Assembly (NCBI RefSeq): GCF_004664715.2 | Contig: NC_051079.1 | Location: 55,267,660-55,331,659 of the forward strand | Length of the DNA: 64,000 nucleotides | Origin: Peromyscus leucopus | Taxonomy: Eukaryota; Chordata; Mammalia; Rodentia; Cricetidae | Direction: 5' to 3' | In this document: in pieces, positions 31,960-61,243 of the stretch | How positions within the stretch are numbered: the first letter of the stretch is position 1 | Layout: every line of letters starts with the position of its first letter | Notes under the pieces: model-generated | The model's database searches: none | What the model saw: only the letters and a program-made list of their open reading frames with translations | What the model was told of the DNA's origin: nothing | Position numbers and translations under genes: made by a program

Positions 31960-32480
31960 ACTTGGAAGGCGGCGCCTAGTGGAAGCCTTCTCTGAGCGCA
32001 GCCTGCGCGGCTCCGGGCCTTCAAATCGAGGGACGCGCGGTCTCCACCAATCACAGGCTTCTGCCGGCCCCTTCCCGACGCCTAGTCCAATCCGGTGCGG
32101 GCGCGGAGGCCACGCCCCTCGCTCCGCGAGGGCGGGGCACCTCGCGGGCTTCCGCGCCGCGCGCAGGCGCACTTGCAGCGCCGCGGAGCCGCCCCTTCCG
32201 CGGACGTTTTCCCCGGCGCTCGTGGTTCTGGAGCTTGGGGTCTTGGCCCGGTGAGGAGGGTCGTCGGTGCGGTGGGCTTGAGGGGCCGGCCGGGGCTCTG
32301 GATGTGGGGCCCGCGCTGCGGCTGCTGGGGGGCGGCGGAGACGGCCCGGCCTGGTGGGGACATGGGCTGGAGGCTGCACTGTGAGATCAGGTGCCCGCTC
32401 GGGGGGCCCCGGACTCCCGGCCTGGCCGTGGGCTTTGGGGCCGCCGCGTCCGTCTTTCCTCCAGTCAGGCCAGGGACTGG
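31960..32480 (+). promoter_or_regulatory. CEP192: CEP192 CpG-island promoter
   Basis: A GC- and CpG-rich island directly follows repeat-laden AT-rich DNA. Two CCAAT boxes lie at 32047-32051 and 32087-32091, 40 bp apart, as in NF-Y driven cell-cycle promoters. A TTCAAA, the inverse of the CHR element TTTGAA, is at 32020-32025. A GCGCAGGCGC stretch resembling an NRF1 site follows near 32160. No TATA box is seen. Start sites are inferred. Confidence 0.8.
32165..32250 (+). other. CEP192: CEP192 non-coding first exon (5' end approximate)
   Basis: A strong donor, CCCG followed by gtgagg at 32251, closes a GC-rich stretch downstream of the CCAAT boxes. Since the coding ATG lies in an exon that begins four bases before it at 41965, an upstream untranslated exon is required, and this is the best candidate. 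The 5' boundary is a guess. Confidence 0.6.
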
Positions 32481-32681
32481 CCGCTTCTGAGGGAGGGACG
32501 CAGGGCCTCTGCGCTTTGCAAAGTGCTCTGGCGACCGCCTTACTCTGTTGTGATGGGCGGTCCTGTCCTTTTGACTGACTTTCACCCTGGAGGTAACGTT
32601 TTTTGGTTGGGCTCTGAGGGGAGGGCCCTTATGTCAGCCGGTGTCTGCTAAGCTTCATTCACACTTTTTTTTCCCTAACAG

Positions 32682-32913
32682 CTGATGCAAAACGAAAAGA
32701 CTGTTTACCATCCCCTCTTTTTGCTTTGCTCCCGATTTTTAGACTTTGTGTGGTTAAGCATGAGGTCCCTCTGGACACAGTCATTTGGAGGACAGCTGTG
32801 TATATGACAATACTTCCATTTGCAGTTACCATTTTGAGGTCATGCTTCTGGTATTCTCGTTACTCCCGAACCAACTTTTTCTTCAAATTACAGCTTTGTG
32901 GGCCACGTTCACG
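32682..32913 (+). other. Candidate alternative 5' exon of CEP192
   Basis: Repeat-free sequence lies between a good acceptor (ttttttccctaacag) and a strong donor (acg followed by gtaagt). An ATG-led frame of 63 codons runs through the segment and past the donor before its stop, with no similarity I recognise. Inner acceptors (tttttag, tttgcag) could shorten it. It may be a second 5' UTR exon of CEP192 or simply unique intronic sequence. Confidence 0.35.
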
Positions 32914-33174
32914 GTAAGTTTTAAAAAGTTATATACAAAAATGTCTACCTAATTTTAACACGCTATCACTGTGGGCTAATAGTTAATTGATGATTGCTGG
33001 CAACTGTGACTGTGTTTTGAGTCCCACAGGATGTACTTTTTAAATGTAACTATATACATAGACCTGTAAGGACTACAGGGGGTAATCTTTTATGTGCCCA
33101 TGGATGTCATTTATTAAATACAAGTAAGCCCATACATGAAAATTGAGGCCCCTAAACCCTTTTAAGAAAATAGC

Positions 33175-33770
33175 AAGATGGCCAGCCTGGTCTACAAAGC
33201 AAGCTCCAGGACAGCTAAGGCTACACAGAGAAACCCTGTCTTGGAAAATCAAGCAAAAATAAAAAAATAAAATAGCAAATGACATTGTTAAGGTGGCTAC
33301 TTGTTTAAAATACAATATTAGAATAGAATGGATAGCGTTGAATTATCTTCACATTACATGGTGGGTAATGGATTACTGAGGCAATTAGGGCCTTTTCCCG
33401 TGTAGGAAAGCTTTAGGAATGTGCTGTATGCATGAGTGGGGTTTTGTTTGCTTAGTTTTGAAATTTTATTATTACATTATTTTGTGTGCATGCACATGTC
33501 AGAGGATAACCTGTGGGAGTTGGATCTCTCCTATCGCATAGGTCCTAGAGATCCAACTCAGGTTGTCAGGCTTGATGGCAAACACCTGATGAGCCATGTG
33601 CTTTTTTTTTTTTGTTTTTTGGTTTTTCGAGACAGTGTTTCTCTGTGTAGCTTTGTGCCTTTCCTGGATCTCGCTCTATAGATCAGGCTGGCCTGGAACT
33701 CACAGAGATCCTCCTGGCTCTGCCTCCCGAGTCCTGGGATTAAAGGGGTGCGGCACCATCGCCCGGCTAA
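33175..33770. mobile_element. SINE cluster in CEP192 intron 1: B1(+), B3(-), B1(-)
   Basis: Forward B1 3' half at 33180-33270 (ggccagcctggtctacaaag ... aaaccctgtcttgg). Reverse B3 at about 33460-33600. Well-preserved reverse B1 at 33601-33768 (gattaaaggggtgcggcacc). Confidence 0.85.
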
Positions 33771-34025
33771 ATTTTGTTTATACAAGATCTTCCTCTGTAC
33801 CCCTGTCTGGCATGGTACTGGCAGTGTAGCCCAGGCAGGTCTGAAACCTGAGGCAGTCCTGCTTCAGCCTCCTGGATTATTGGTGTCTAAGACTAGACAT
33901 AGGGAGGATAGTTGGAACACTTGTGCAGTGGCTTAAAATGTAATGGGCAGCATGCATTGGGAATAAGCAGTGGGTCTCAGCCCTAGAGAGACATTTGAAA
34001 TTAGAAACATTCAAAGTTGGTAACT

Positions 34026-34222
34026 GGGGCTGGAGAGATGGCTCAGCAGTTAAGAGCACTGGTTGCTCTTCCAGAGGACCCAGGTTCAATTCCCAGCATC
34101 CACCTGGCAGCTCACAACTGTCCACAACTCCAGTTCTAGGGGATCCAACACCCTTACACAGATATACATGCAGGCAAAACACCAGTGCACATAAAAGAAA
34201 TGAAATCATTTTAAAAAAGAAT
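34026..34222 (+). mobile_element. B2 SINE (forward)
   Basis: It starts ggggctggagagatggctca, has cccaggttcaattcccagca, and ends with acataaaagaaatgaaatc. Confidence 0.95.
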
Positions 34223-34224
34223 AA

Positions 34225-35050
34225 ATTGATAACTGTGATAGCAGGAGAGATTAGAATGATCCCCAGGTTGTGAAACTGATGATGAAGGCTGTTGGGGCTG
34301 GAACTAAATTTGATTAGGGACTGCTTTTCTTAGAAGGTAACATTTAAGTTGAGGTCAAAGTCAGAAAGAATATAGGTATGCACTTATCTGGGAGAAGAAT
34401 AATGCACGCCCTGAGGTGCGCATCGACCTCGGAGTATTACAGGATGTGTGAACAAGCCTGAGTGGGGAGAGAGACCAGAAGGGAAAGTAAACCGTTTTTA
34501 GTAGGGGAATTGTGGTCCTTTAAATCACTGTGTGTAAGGTGACGGGGTGACAGCGTGGAAACTGGAGGTCTCTAAGGTGGGCGGCAGGATTAGAGTCAGA
34601 TGTAGATGGTTTCAGGATAGCCTTTGGACATGGATTTTGCACTCATGAATGCACTGCAGCTGTTCTTGTGTTTTGTTTGAGTATTCTATTGAATTTAATT
34701 GGCTTCAGGGGAGGTCTATAACTTCCAGGTGATAGCCCTACTTTCTGACAGTATTTACCCCAGAGGCATTTGGATTCAGACCTGTATCGTGTAATGTGTA
34801 ACCTGTGTTATATAAAGTGTGGAAAACAATGTATGAGGAGCAGAGAGAGGCGGAAGATGTCAGACGAGACAGAAGTGGTAACTGGGAAGTGCTCTCCTGG
34901 ACACTTGGCTGTGAGGGAAGGTGAGAGGGTAGCCAGAAAGGCAGTGAAAGGTCAGGCAGATCGTGTTCTTTTTGCCTTCTCCATTCTGATGTAGGAGCAC
35001 TTTGAACATGCTTATAGAATTGAAGACGAGAAATGTCATTGAAGAAAGGA
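34225..35050 (+). other. CEP192 intron 1, no recognised features
   Basis: About 800 bp of ordinary-looking intronic DNA. I recognise no SINE and no exon-like segment. A forward B1-like SINE follows at about 35050-35170. Confidence 0.5.
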
Positions 35051-35926
35051 AGGAGTCAAGTGTAGTGGTGTATGCCTGTAATAATCCTGGCACTTGGGAG
35101 GCTGGGCAGGAGGATGTGTGTTCCAGTCCAGATTGGGGTATATATAGCAAGACCCTGTCTTTTTAAAACAAGCAAACAAAGGAAATGACCAGGGGGGAAA
35201 GTAGAGACCTGGAAGAATGGCAGGATTCCCGTTGTGTTATTAAAGTGTGGCCGTGGAGATTTGATGAGGGATTGCATTTCAGGGGTTGAAGGTCGTGTCA
35301 AAGGATTCCGTGACTAAGGTTTTTGGTATAACTGACTAGGGGTTGGAGTTGCCATTTTTTTCTGGTTCAAAATATTGAATAGATTTTTTTTTTTGAAGGG
35401 ATGAGGAGGATACAGAATCATGATTTATACTTTGGGTGCTTGTTAGATATCTAATATCTAGGGCCTGTGGGAGTGGCCCAGACTGGAGGTATACATCTCA
35501 CATAGGATTTCAAGCTTTGAAACTGAAGGCAGATACTCAGAAAATGTAGGTGGAAGAGATGCAGGACTGTGCTCCCTCTGGAATTGCTGGAGATAAGGAG
35601 AAAGAAAGGGAGCAGCTGGGAGAGCAAGAGGAGAGCGGTAGCCGTGTCTCAAACCATATGAAATAGTTTCTCAGTAAAGGAATAATCATCTGAATCTCCT
35701 TCTGTTAGGCTGAAGATGGTGAGGACTAAAACTTGCCTGCAGTTTTTTAGGGTTCAGCAACAGGGAGGTCACTGGTAAAGTTGACAAGTACTGTTTGGAT
35801 GGAGTGCATTAGGAGAGGACAGAGGTCCACCTGGTGTCAGGTGTGATTCCTGTTAGGGAGGGAGTATGTAGGAAAGGGAGTATGTCGAGTGGTCAGGTGG
35901 CAGCTAAGGGGGGTGGGGTGGGTGGG

Positions 35927-36120
35927 TAGAGGGAGGATTTTTTTTTTTTTTTTTTTTTGGTTTTTTGAGACAGGGTTTCTCTGTGTAGCTTTGGTGCCTT
36001 TCCTGGAGCTCACTTGGTAGCCCAGGCTGGCCTTGAACTCACAGAGATCCGCCTGTCTCTGCCTCCCTAGTGCTGGGATTAAAGGCGTGTGCCACCACCG
36101 CCCGGCTAGAGGGAGGATTT
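35927..36120 (-). mobile_element. B1 SINE (reverse) flanked by target-site copies
   Basis: The element (about 35941-36106) runs from its T tract through gagacagggtttctctgtgt to accaccgcccggc. TAGAGGGAGGATTT stands on each side at 35927-35940 and 36107-36120. The right copy is shared with the adjoining L1. Confidence 0.95.
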
Positions 36121-37168
36121 TTTTTTTTAATTTAATTTAATTTAATTTAATTTTACAATACCATTCAGTTCTACATATCAGCCATGGGTTCCCCTATTCT
36201 CCCCCCTCCCACACCCTCCCCTTACCCCCCAGCCTACCCCCCATTCCCACCTCCTCCAGGGCAAAGCCTCCCCTGAGGACTGCGATCAACCTGGTAGACT
36301 CAGTCCAGGCAGGTCCAGTCCCTTCCTCCCAGACTGAGCCAAGTGTCCCTGCATAAGCTCCAGGTTTCAAACAGCCAACTCATGAAATGAGCACAGGACT
36401 TGGTCCCACTGCCTAGTTGCCTCCCAAACTGATCAAGCCAATCAACTGTCTCACCTATTCAGAGGGCCTGATCCAGCTGGGGGCCCCTCAGCCTTTGGTT
36501 CATAGTTCATGTGTTTCCATTCATTTGGCTATTTTTTTTTTCAATAATTGAGTAAAACCGAAATTTATTATAAGCCACAGTCGTCCTAGGGACCTCCATG
36601 CTATATATATAAAACCTCTATGGTTCTATGGGTTATGGTCTGATTGTTCTTTATTTTATATCTAGAATCCACTTATGAGTGAGTACATACCATGACTGTC
36701 TTTCTGGGTTTGGGTTACCTCAGGATGATTTTTTTCTAGTTCCATCCATTTGCCTGCAAATTTCATGCTTTCATTGTTTTTCTCTGCTGAGTAGTACTCC
36801 ATTGTGTATATGTACCACATTTTTTCCATCCATTCTTCCGTTGATGGGCATCTAGGTTGTTTCCAGGTTCTGGCTATTACAAATAGTGCTGCTATGAACA
36901 TAGCTGAGCATGTATCTTTATGGTATGAATCAGCATTCCTTGGGTAGATGCCCAAGAGTGGGATGGCTGGGTCTTGAGGTAGTTCAATTCCTAATTTTCT
37001 GAGAAACCGCCATACTGATTTCCACAGTGGTTGTACAAGTTTACATTCCCACCAACAGTGGAGGGGTGTTCCCTTTGCTCCACATCCTCTCCAACATTGG
37101 TTGTCATTGGTGTTTTTGATCGTAACCATTCTGACAGGTGTAAGGTGGTATCTCAGAGTCGTTTTGAT
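36121..37168 (-). mobile_element. 5'-truncated L1: ORF2 C-terminal part and 3' UTR (antisense)
   Basis: On the minus strand about 170 codons of L1 ORF2 reading frame are open from about 37168 to a TAG at 36662-36664. They include a Trp/Cys-rich patch ([20 protein letters not shown]) and the typical rodent C-terminal part, [14 protein letters not shown]. About 500 bp of 3' UTR and an (AAATT)n-like tail follow to 36121. The 5' end is truncated, so no reverse transcriptase or endonuclease domain remains. It is flanked by the target-site copies at 36107 and 37169. Confidence 0.95.
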
Positions 37169-37574
37169 TAGAGGGAGGATTTTTAAACGGCCAGCAGTAG
37201 GTACAGCGACTGACAGTAGGTAAAGCGTGGGAAGGAACATGCAGAAAGAGAGGCTTTGGTGAGAAGGGTTGGGATCGAATGTAGAGGGAAAAAGGAGAGC
37301 TTCAGGCAGGAGCTTGGGCTCGTAGAACCAAGTCGATTTTTATAGCTCTTGAATGCTTTCTGCCTTGAAGAATAAGTAAATCTGTCCACACTGCCTAAAA
37401 TCTATGCATTAGTCATCAATCTTAGCATCATCTTTTATTATTACTAGAGCCTAGTCCCCAAACTCTTGTCAGTTGCAGGATATAGACTCAGTTTTAGGGT
37501 AGTGGGGCTTGAATATTGGGCTTTGATCATGTCAGACAAATGATTTACTTCTAAGCCATCTCCCTAGGCCTTTT

Positions 37575-37868
37575 ATTACTTTTTGTTTTGAGACAGATCT
37601 CGAGAATTAGGGTTATCCAGGCTGGCTTTGACTGTGTGGTCATTCTGTCTTAGCCTCTGACTAGCTGGGACTGCAGGCTTGCTTCTCAAGAGCCCAAAGT
37701 TTTTTTTTTTTTTTTTTGGTTTTTTGAGACAGGGTTTCTCTGTGTAGTTTTGGTGCCTGTCCTGGATCTCGCTCTGTAGACCAGGCTGGCCTTGAACTCA
37801 CAGCGATCCACTTGGCTCTGCCTCCCAAGTGCTGGGATCAAAGGTGTGCGCTACCACTTCCCAGTGAG
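37575..37868 (-). mobile_element. Two reverse B1 SINEs
   Basis: A diverged copy lies at about 37580-37690, and a good copy at 37700-37868 (gagacagggtttctctgtgt ... gtgctgggatcaaaggtgtg). Confidence 0.85.
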
Positions 37869-37899
37869 CCCAAACTTTTTGTACATCATTTGAAGCTCA

Positions 37900-38290
37900 T
37901 TTCTGTAGCTAGAGTTTTCCTGCCCTGGCCCACAGTCAGGACAAATCTTTTTCACCCGCCAGTCCCACAGCCACTCGGACCCAACCAAGTAAACACAGAG
38001 ACTTATATTGCATACAAACTGTATGGCCGTGGCAGGCTTCTTGCTAACTGTTCTTATAGCTTAAATTAATCCATAAATCTATACCTTGCCACGTGGCTGG
38101 TGGCTTACTGGCGTCTTCACATGCTGCTGGTCATGGCGGTGGCTGGCAGTGTCTCCCTGCCTCAGCCTTCCGCATCCCAGAATTCTCCTCTCTCCTTGTC
38201 CCACCTACTTCCTGCCTGGCCACTGGCCAATCAGTGTTTTATTTATTGACCAATCAGAGCAATTTGACATACAGACCATCCCACAGCACA
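37900..38290 (-). mobile_element. LTR-like element, copy 3 of the five-copy family
   Basis: Nearly identical to the 29.7-kb copy across actgtatggccgtggcaggc through accatcccacagca. Same orientation; the two flank the CEP192 first exon about 8.2 kb apart. Confidence 0.7.
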
Positions 38291-38699
38291 TTTCTGTTGT
38301 GTTAATGTCACTGAATGCAATTTTTTCCATCCAGTACCACAATACACTGGAATAGTTGCAATTGTTATCATAAACTTAGAGGAAAATTTAAAATCAGAGT
38401 TGAGTTTCGATCTTAAAAATTGTACAAGTTTTGGAAATTTCAGTTTGGTCTCCAGTTTGTGTTTTCATTTGTAAAATAGCGTATTACCCCTAATCATAAA
38501 CCTTTCTGTGGATTCAATGAGTTAAGGTAGTAGATGGCTGATGAATTCTAATTCTCTTACTACTTTACTTAAAACCATCATCTCATGCTTGTTTTTCCCA
38601 TGCATCAGGAAGTGCCAGTAGCCTCATTTCTAGAAGATTTATCTTTTTATCTCCTCTCATTATTTTCTTTACTGAAATTCACACAGAGCTTATCTAGTA

Positions 38700-38814
38700 G
38701 GCACTCTGATTTTTTAAATTAAAATTTAATTACATCACTTTCCTCTGTTCCTTTTCTTTCCTACAACTTTTTTTATATCCTCCCCCCAAATTTCTCACTT
38801 CCTCTTCAGTTATA

Positions 38815-38870
<56 letters not shown>

Positions 38871-39700
38871 CCAGTCAGTGTTTCTTGTATGTACATGATT
38901 ACAGGGCTGACCACTTGATATTAGATAACCAATGAGCAGACTCCTCTCTGGGGTAAGACTATATATTACTTCTGCTCTTAGCATCCTTTAGTTGCCTGTA
39001 GTTCTCTCTGTAGGGTGGGCCCAGGAAACACCCCCTTCACATTGTCTGTTGGTGGTGGTCAAGTCTTGTTTCAGCAGCCATATTGTTGTGCTATCATGGC
39101 TGAAGTTTTCCTGTCGTTTCTCGTGGACAGAATCTTTTTTTTTTTTTCCAAGACTGAGTTTCTTTGAGTACCCCTGGCTGTCCAGGAACTAACTCTTTAG
39201 ACCAGGCTGGACTAGAACTCAAAGAAATCCTCCTGCCTCTGCCTCCCAAGTTCTGGGATTGAAAGTGTATACCACCATCAGTTTAGGAGACAAAGTCTTA
39301 GGCAGAGTTTCTGGTCTTCTGATTCATAGTCTTTCCATCCCTCCTTCAGTGTTCCCTGAGGCTTAGGTTCAGGATGTGTTGTAGGTGTGACCATTGGGGC
39401 TGGGTACCACATGATTAGTTTTCTCTGCATTTTGACTGTTTTCTGCTGCAAAGAGAAGCTTCTTTGGTGAAGGTTGGGAGCTACACTTACCTGCAGGTAT
39501 GAGGATAAGTATTTAGAATGCAGTTAGAATTATGTTGGTTAGCAAAATCATGTTAGTAGATTCTTCTCTTAAGATCCCATGATCCCACTACTCCCTAGTA
39601 GTTAGGACCAGGAAAATTAGTCCTTAGGAAGGAGGCTTCCTGAAAGATTTTGGAAATAAAGTAGCATCTGAACACGGATCAGAGTCAAGTTGAACCAGGG
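38700..39700 (-). mobile_element. Rodent L1 3' region (antisense) with inserted B1
   Basis: Stretches such as tgtttcttgtatgtacatga, agagaagcttctttggtgaa and aatgcagttagaattatgtt resemble the reverse 3' end of rodent L1. A (CA)n run sits at 38819-38868. A reverse B1 is inserted at about 39134-39280. Confidence 0.65.
38819..38868 (+). repeat. (CA)n microsatellite
   Basis: About 25 perfect CA units inside the L1-derived segment. Confidence 0.98.
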
Positions 39701-39889
39701 GCCAATGTCAGCTTATCCATTTTTACTGATAGAGATTTTGTGCCTGGGTCTTCTACACTTAGTGGTTTGTATGCCAGTTCTGTCATTCTGCCATGCCCAT
39801 GTGCCAGCTGTCTTTACTCGAAGCACAGTCCTTGAATGGGCTTATGTTTTAAGCGATATTCAAGGGAACACAGCTCAGCTGAGTGCAAA

Positions 39890-40448
39890 CGTGAAGTCTG
39901 GATCCCAGGATCCACATAAAGGCTGTCTGAGTGGCATATGTCTGTAACCAAAGCCCTGGGGGAAGGAGGCAGCGGTAAGGACAGGAGGAATCCTGGAGCA
40001 CATGACCAGTCAGCCTGGCTGACTTGATGAGTTTTGGGTCAGTGAGAGATCCTATCTCAAAAAACAAGAGAGTAGCTGAGGAAGACTGACGGTGACTTCC
40101 GGCCTCCACATGCACTCTGGGCATGGTGCTTCACCTATAATTCCAGCACTTGGGAAGCTGTGACATCAGGATTGGTATGAGTTTGAGCCCAGCTTGGGCT
40201 GCCTAGTAAATGTAGGCCAACCAGCATTATATACCAAGACTCTGTCTCAAAAACCAATGGCCAGGCGGTGGTGGCGCATGCCTTTAATCCCAGCACTTGG
40301 GAGGCAGAGCCAGGCGGATCTCTGTGAGTTCGAGGCCAACCTGGTCTCCAGAGCGAGTTCCAGGAAAGGCGCAAAGCTACACAGAGAAACCCTGTCTCAA
40401 AAAAACAAAAAAACACAAACAAACAAACAAACAAACAAACAAAAAACC
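39890..40448 (+). mobile_element. Forward B4-like and B1 SINEs
   Basis: An old B4-like part is at about 39900-40070, a diverged B1 at about 40115-40257, and a fresh B1 at 40258-40448 (ggccaggcggtggtggcgca) with an (AAAC)n tail. Confidence 0.8.
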
Positions 40449-40460
40449 CCAAAGACAAAG

Positions 40461-40645
40461 ACAGAAACCTGTATATTTATTCTTGACACTTCGGTCATGA
40501 GCCTAGCCTTTAACAGCTGAACCATCTCTCCAGCCTGGTTTAGTTATTCTTACACAGAAACCTGTATATTTATTCTTGACACTTCGGTCATGAGCCTAGC
40601 CTTTAACAGCTGAACCATCTCTCCAGCCTGGTTTAGTTATTCTTA
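40461..40645 (+). repeat. Perfect 93-bp tandem duplication
   Basis: The unit starting acagaaacctgtatatttat occurs at 40461-40553 and again at 40554-40645. I see no mismatch over 92 bp. It lies right after a B1 A-rich tail and contains a SINE-derived ctgaaccatctctccagcct. Confidence 0.95.
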
Positions 40646-40789
40646 AATCTATGACTGGAGTATGGTTCATGGTTATATACCATGTGGTACATAGCATGTG
40701 TTTAACATGCTCAAAGACCTGGGTTCAGTCCCTCACGTCCTTAAAATCTGACAAGACCAAAATAATAATCTCTGAAACCAGGAGCTAGA

Positions 40790-41430
40790 TTGGTTGGTTT
40801 ATTTTGTGTGAATGTTTATATGTGGGGGCATGCATGTACCACAACGTACATATAGAAGTCACAAGACAGTTTGTAGAAGTTGGTTCTCTCTTGCCATCAT
40901 GTGGATCAAACTTAGGTCATTAGGTCATTTGGCAGCCAGTGGCTCCATTCACTGACCCATCCCACTAGCCCAGGGCTAGATTTAGATTTGTTCTTACTGT
41001 TTTTATTAAGTGTTGAAAATGACTAAATGCCCACTTTTTAAAGTCATTAAGATTGATTTTTTTTCCTTTTTATTTATTTATTTATTTTTTTCGAGACAGG
41101 GTTTCTCTGTGTAGCTTTGGTGACTTTCCTGGAACTCACTCTGTAGCCCAGGCTGGCCTCGAACTCACAGAGATCCACCTGCCTCTGCCTCCCGAGTGCT
41201 GGGACTAAAGGCGTGCGCCACCGCTGCCTCGTTCCTTTATATTTATTTATTTACTTCTATGTGTATATCTGAGTATATGTGTAGTTGTGGATATATAAGT
41301 GCCACAGCTCATTTGTAGCTATCAGAAGACAACTTATGGGAATTGATTATCTCCTTCCACCATGTGGGAATAAACTTAGATCATCAGGCTTGACAGCAAG
41401 CATCTACCCACTGGGCCATCTTGCCAGCTC
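40790..41430 (-). mobile_element. B3, B1 and B3 SINEs (reverse)
   Basis: B3-like at about 40795-40975. Good B1 at 41084-41232 (gagacagggtttctctgtgt ... ggcgtgcgccaccgctg). B3-like at about 41240-41430 ending actgggccatcttgccagct. Confidence 0.8.
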
Positions 41431-41644
41431 TAAATCTCAAAATTCTAAACTTACCCTAAAAATCATTACTTTTAGCCATCTTTGCTTTCCTTACTGGTTA
41501 AGTTTGTGATAATTCATATTCCATCCTCCACTAAACCCTGGGCAAGTCCAACTTTTTTTTCTGTACTGTGTTGGTTCTAGGAAGGTAAGTTTAGTATTTG
41601 ATGTGTTTATTCTCAACTGTAAGGTAGCAAGGTATTCTTTTTGT

Positions 41645-41800
41645 TTGTTTTGTTTTGTTTTTTTGAGACAGTGCTTCTCTGAGAAACAGCCCTGGCTGTC
41701 TTGAAAAATCAACATTGTAGACCAGGCTGGCCTTGAACTCAGAGATCTGCCTGCATCTACCTCCTGAGTGCTGAGAGTAAAGGCTTGTGCCTGGTGGTAG
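41645..41800 (-). mobile_element. B1 SINE (reverse) just upstream of CEP192 exon 2
   Basis: It contains gagacagtgcttctctgaga and tgagtgctgagagtaaaggc. It ends about 165 bp before the exon acceptor. Confidence 0.88.
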
Positions 41801-41968
41801 CAAAGTATTCTGAGGCTTACTTTAGCTCAGAGTATTTGTTAGTAGGTATTCTTTCTTATTGATGTTGCAAAAATCTTGTCTTTTTTGAGACCTTGTTCTT
41901 TTGATTATTGGAAAATGGTATGGTAATAGAATATTCAACTTATTTAAAAATGCTGTTGTTGCAGTGAG

Positions 41969-60967
<18,999 letters not shown>

Positions 60968-61198
60968 GTAAGTATGGAATGTGTCGAAAGTGGTAGAAGT
61001 CACTCATGTCCACTTCGTGTTGCTGTGACACAGTACCCAGTCCTGGACAAGGAATACCGAAAGGCTTATTTTTGGCTCCCAGTTCTGGAGGCTGGGATGT
61101 CCAGGATCAGATGGGCACATCTGGCCAACTTCTGGTGAAGGTCCTGTGCCATTGTAGCAGCTCATAATGGAGAAGTGCGAGTGTGTGTGAAAGGGGTA

Positions 61199-61206
<8 letters not shown>

Positions 61207-61234
<28 letters not shown>
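61207..61234 (+). repeat. A homopolymer
   Basis: About 28 consecutive A in the intron after exon 13. It has no clear SINE body, although cagctcataatggagaag-like text upstream may be a decayed one. Confidence 0.95.

Positions 61235-61239
<5 letters not shown>

Positions 61240-61243
<4 letters not shown>

Noticed and set aside
31936..32585. Open frames of 74-167 codons over the CEP192 CpG island
   Set aside because: Same compositional effect. No recognisable domains, and different frames overlap on both strands.
36662..37240. 192-codon minus-strand frame
   Set aside because: Not a host gene. It is the C-terminal piece of a truncated L1 ORF2 plus a few codons of flanking DNA.
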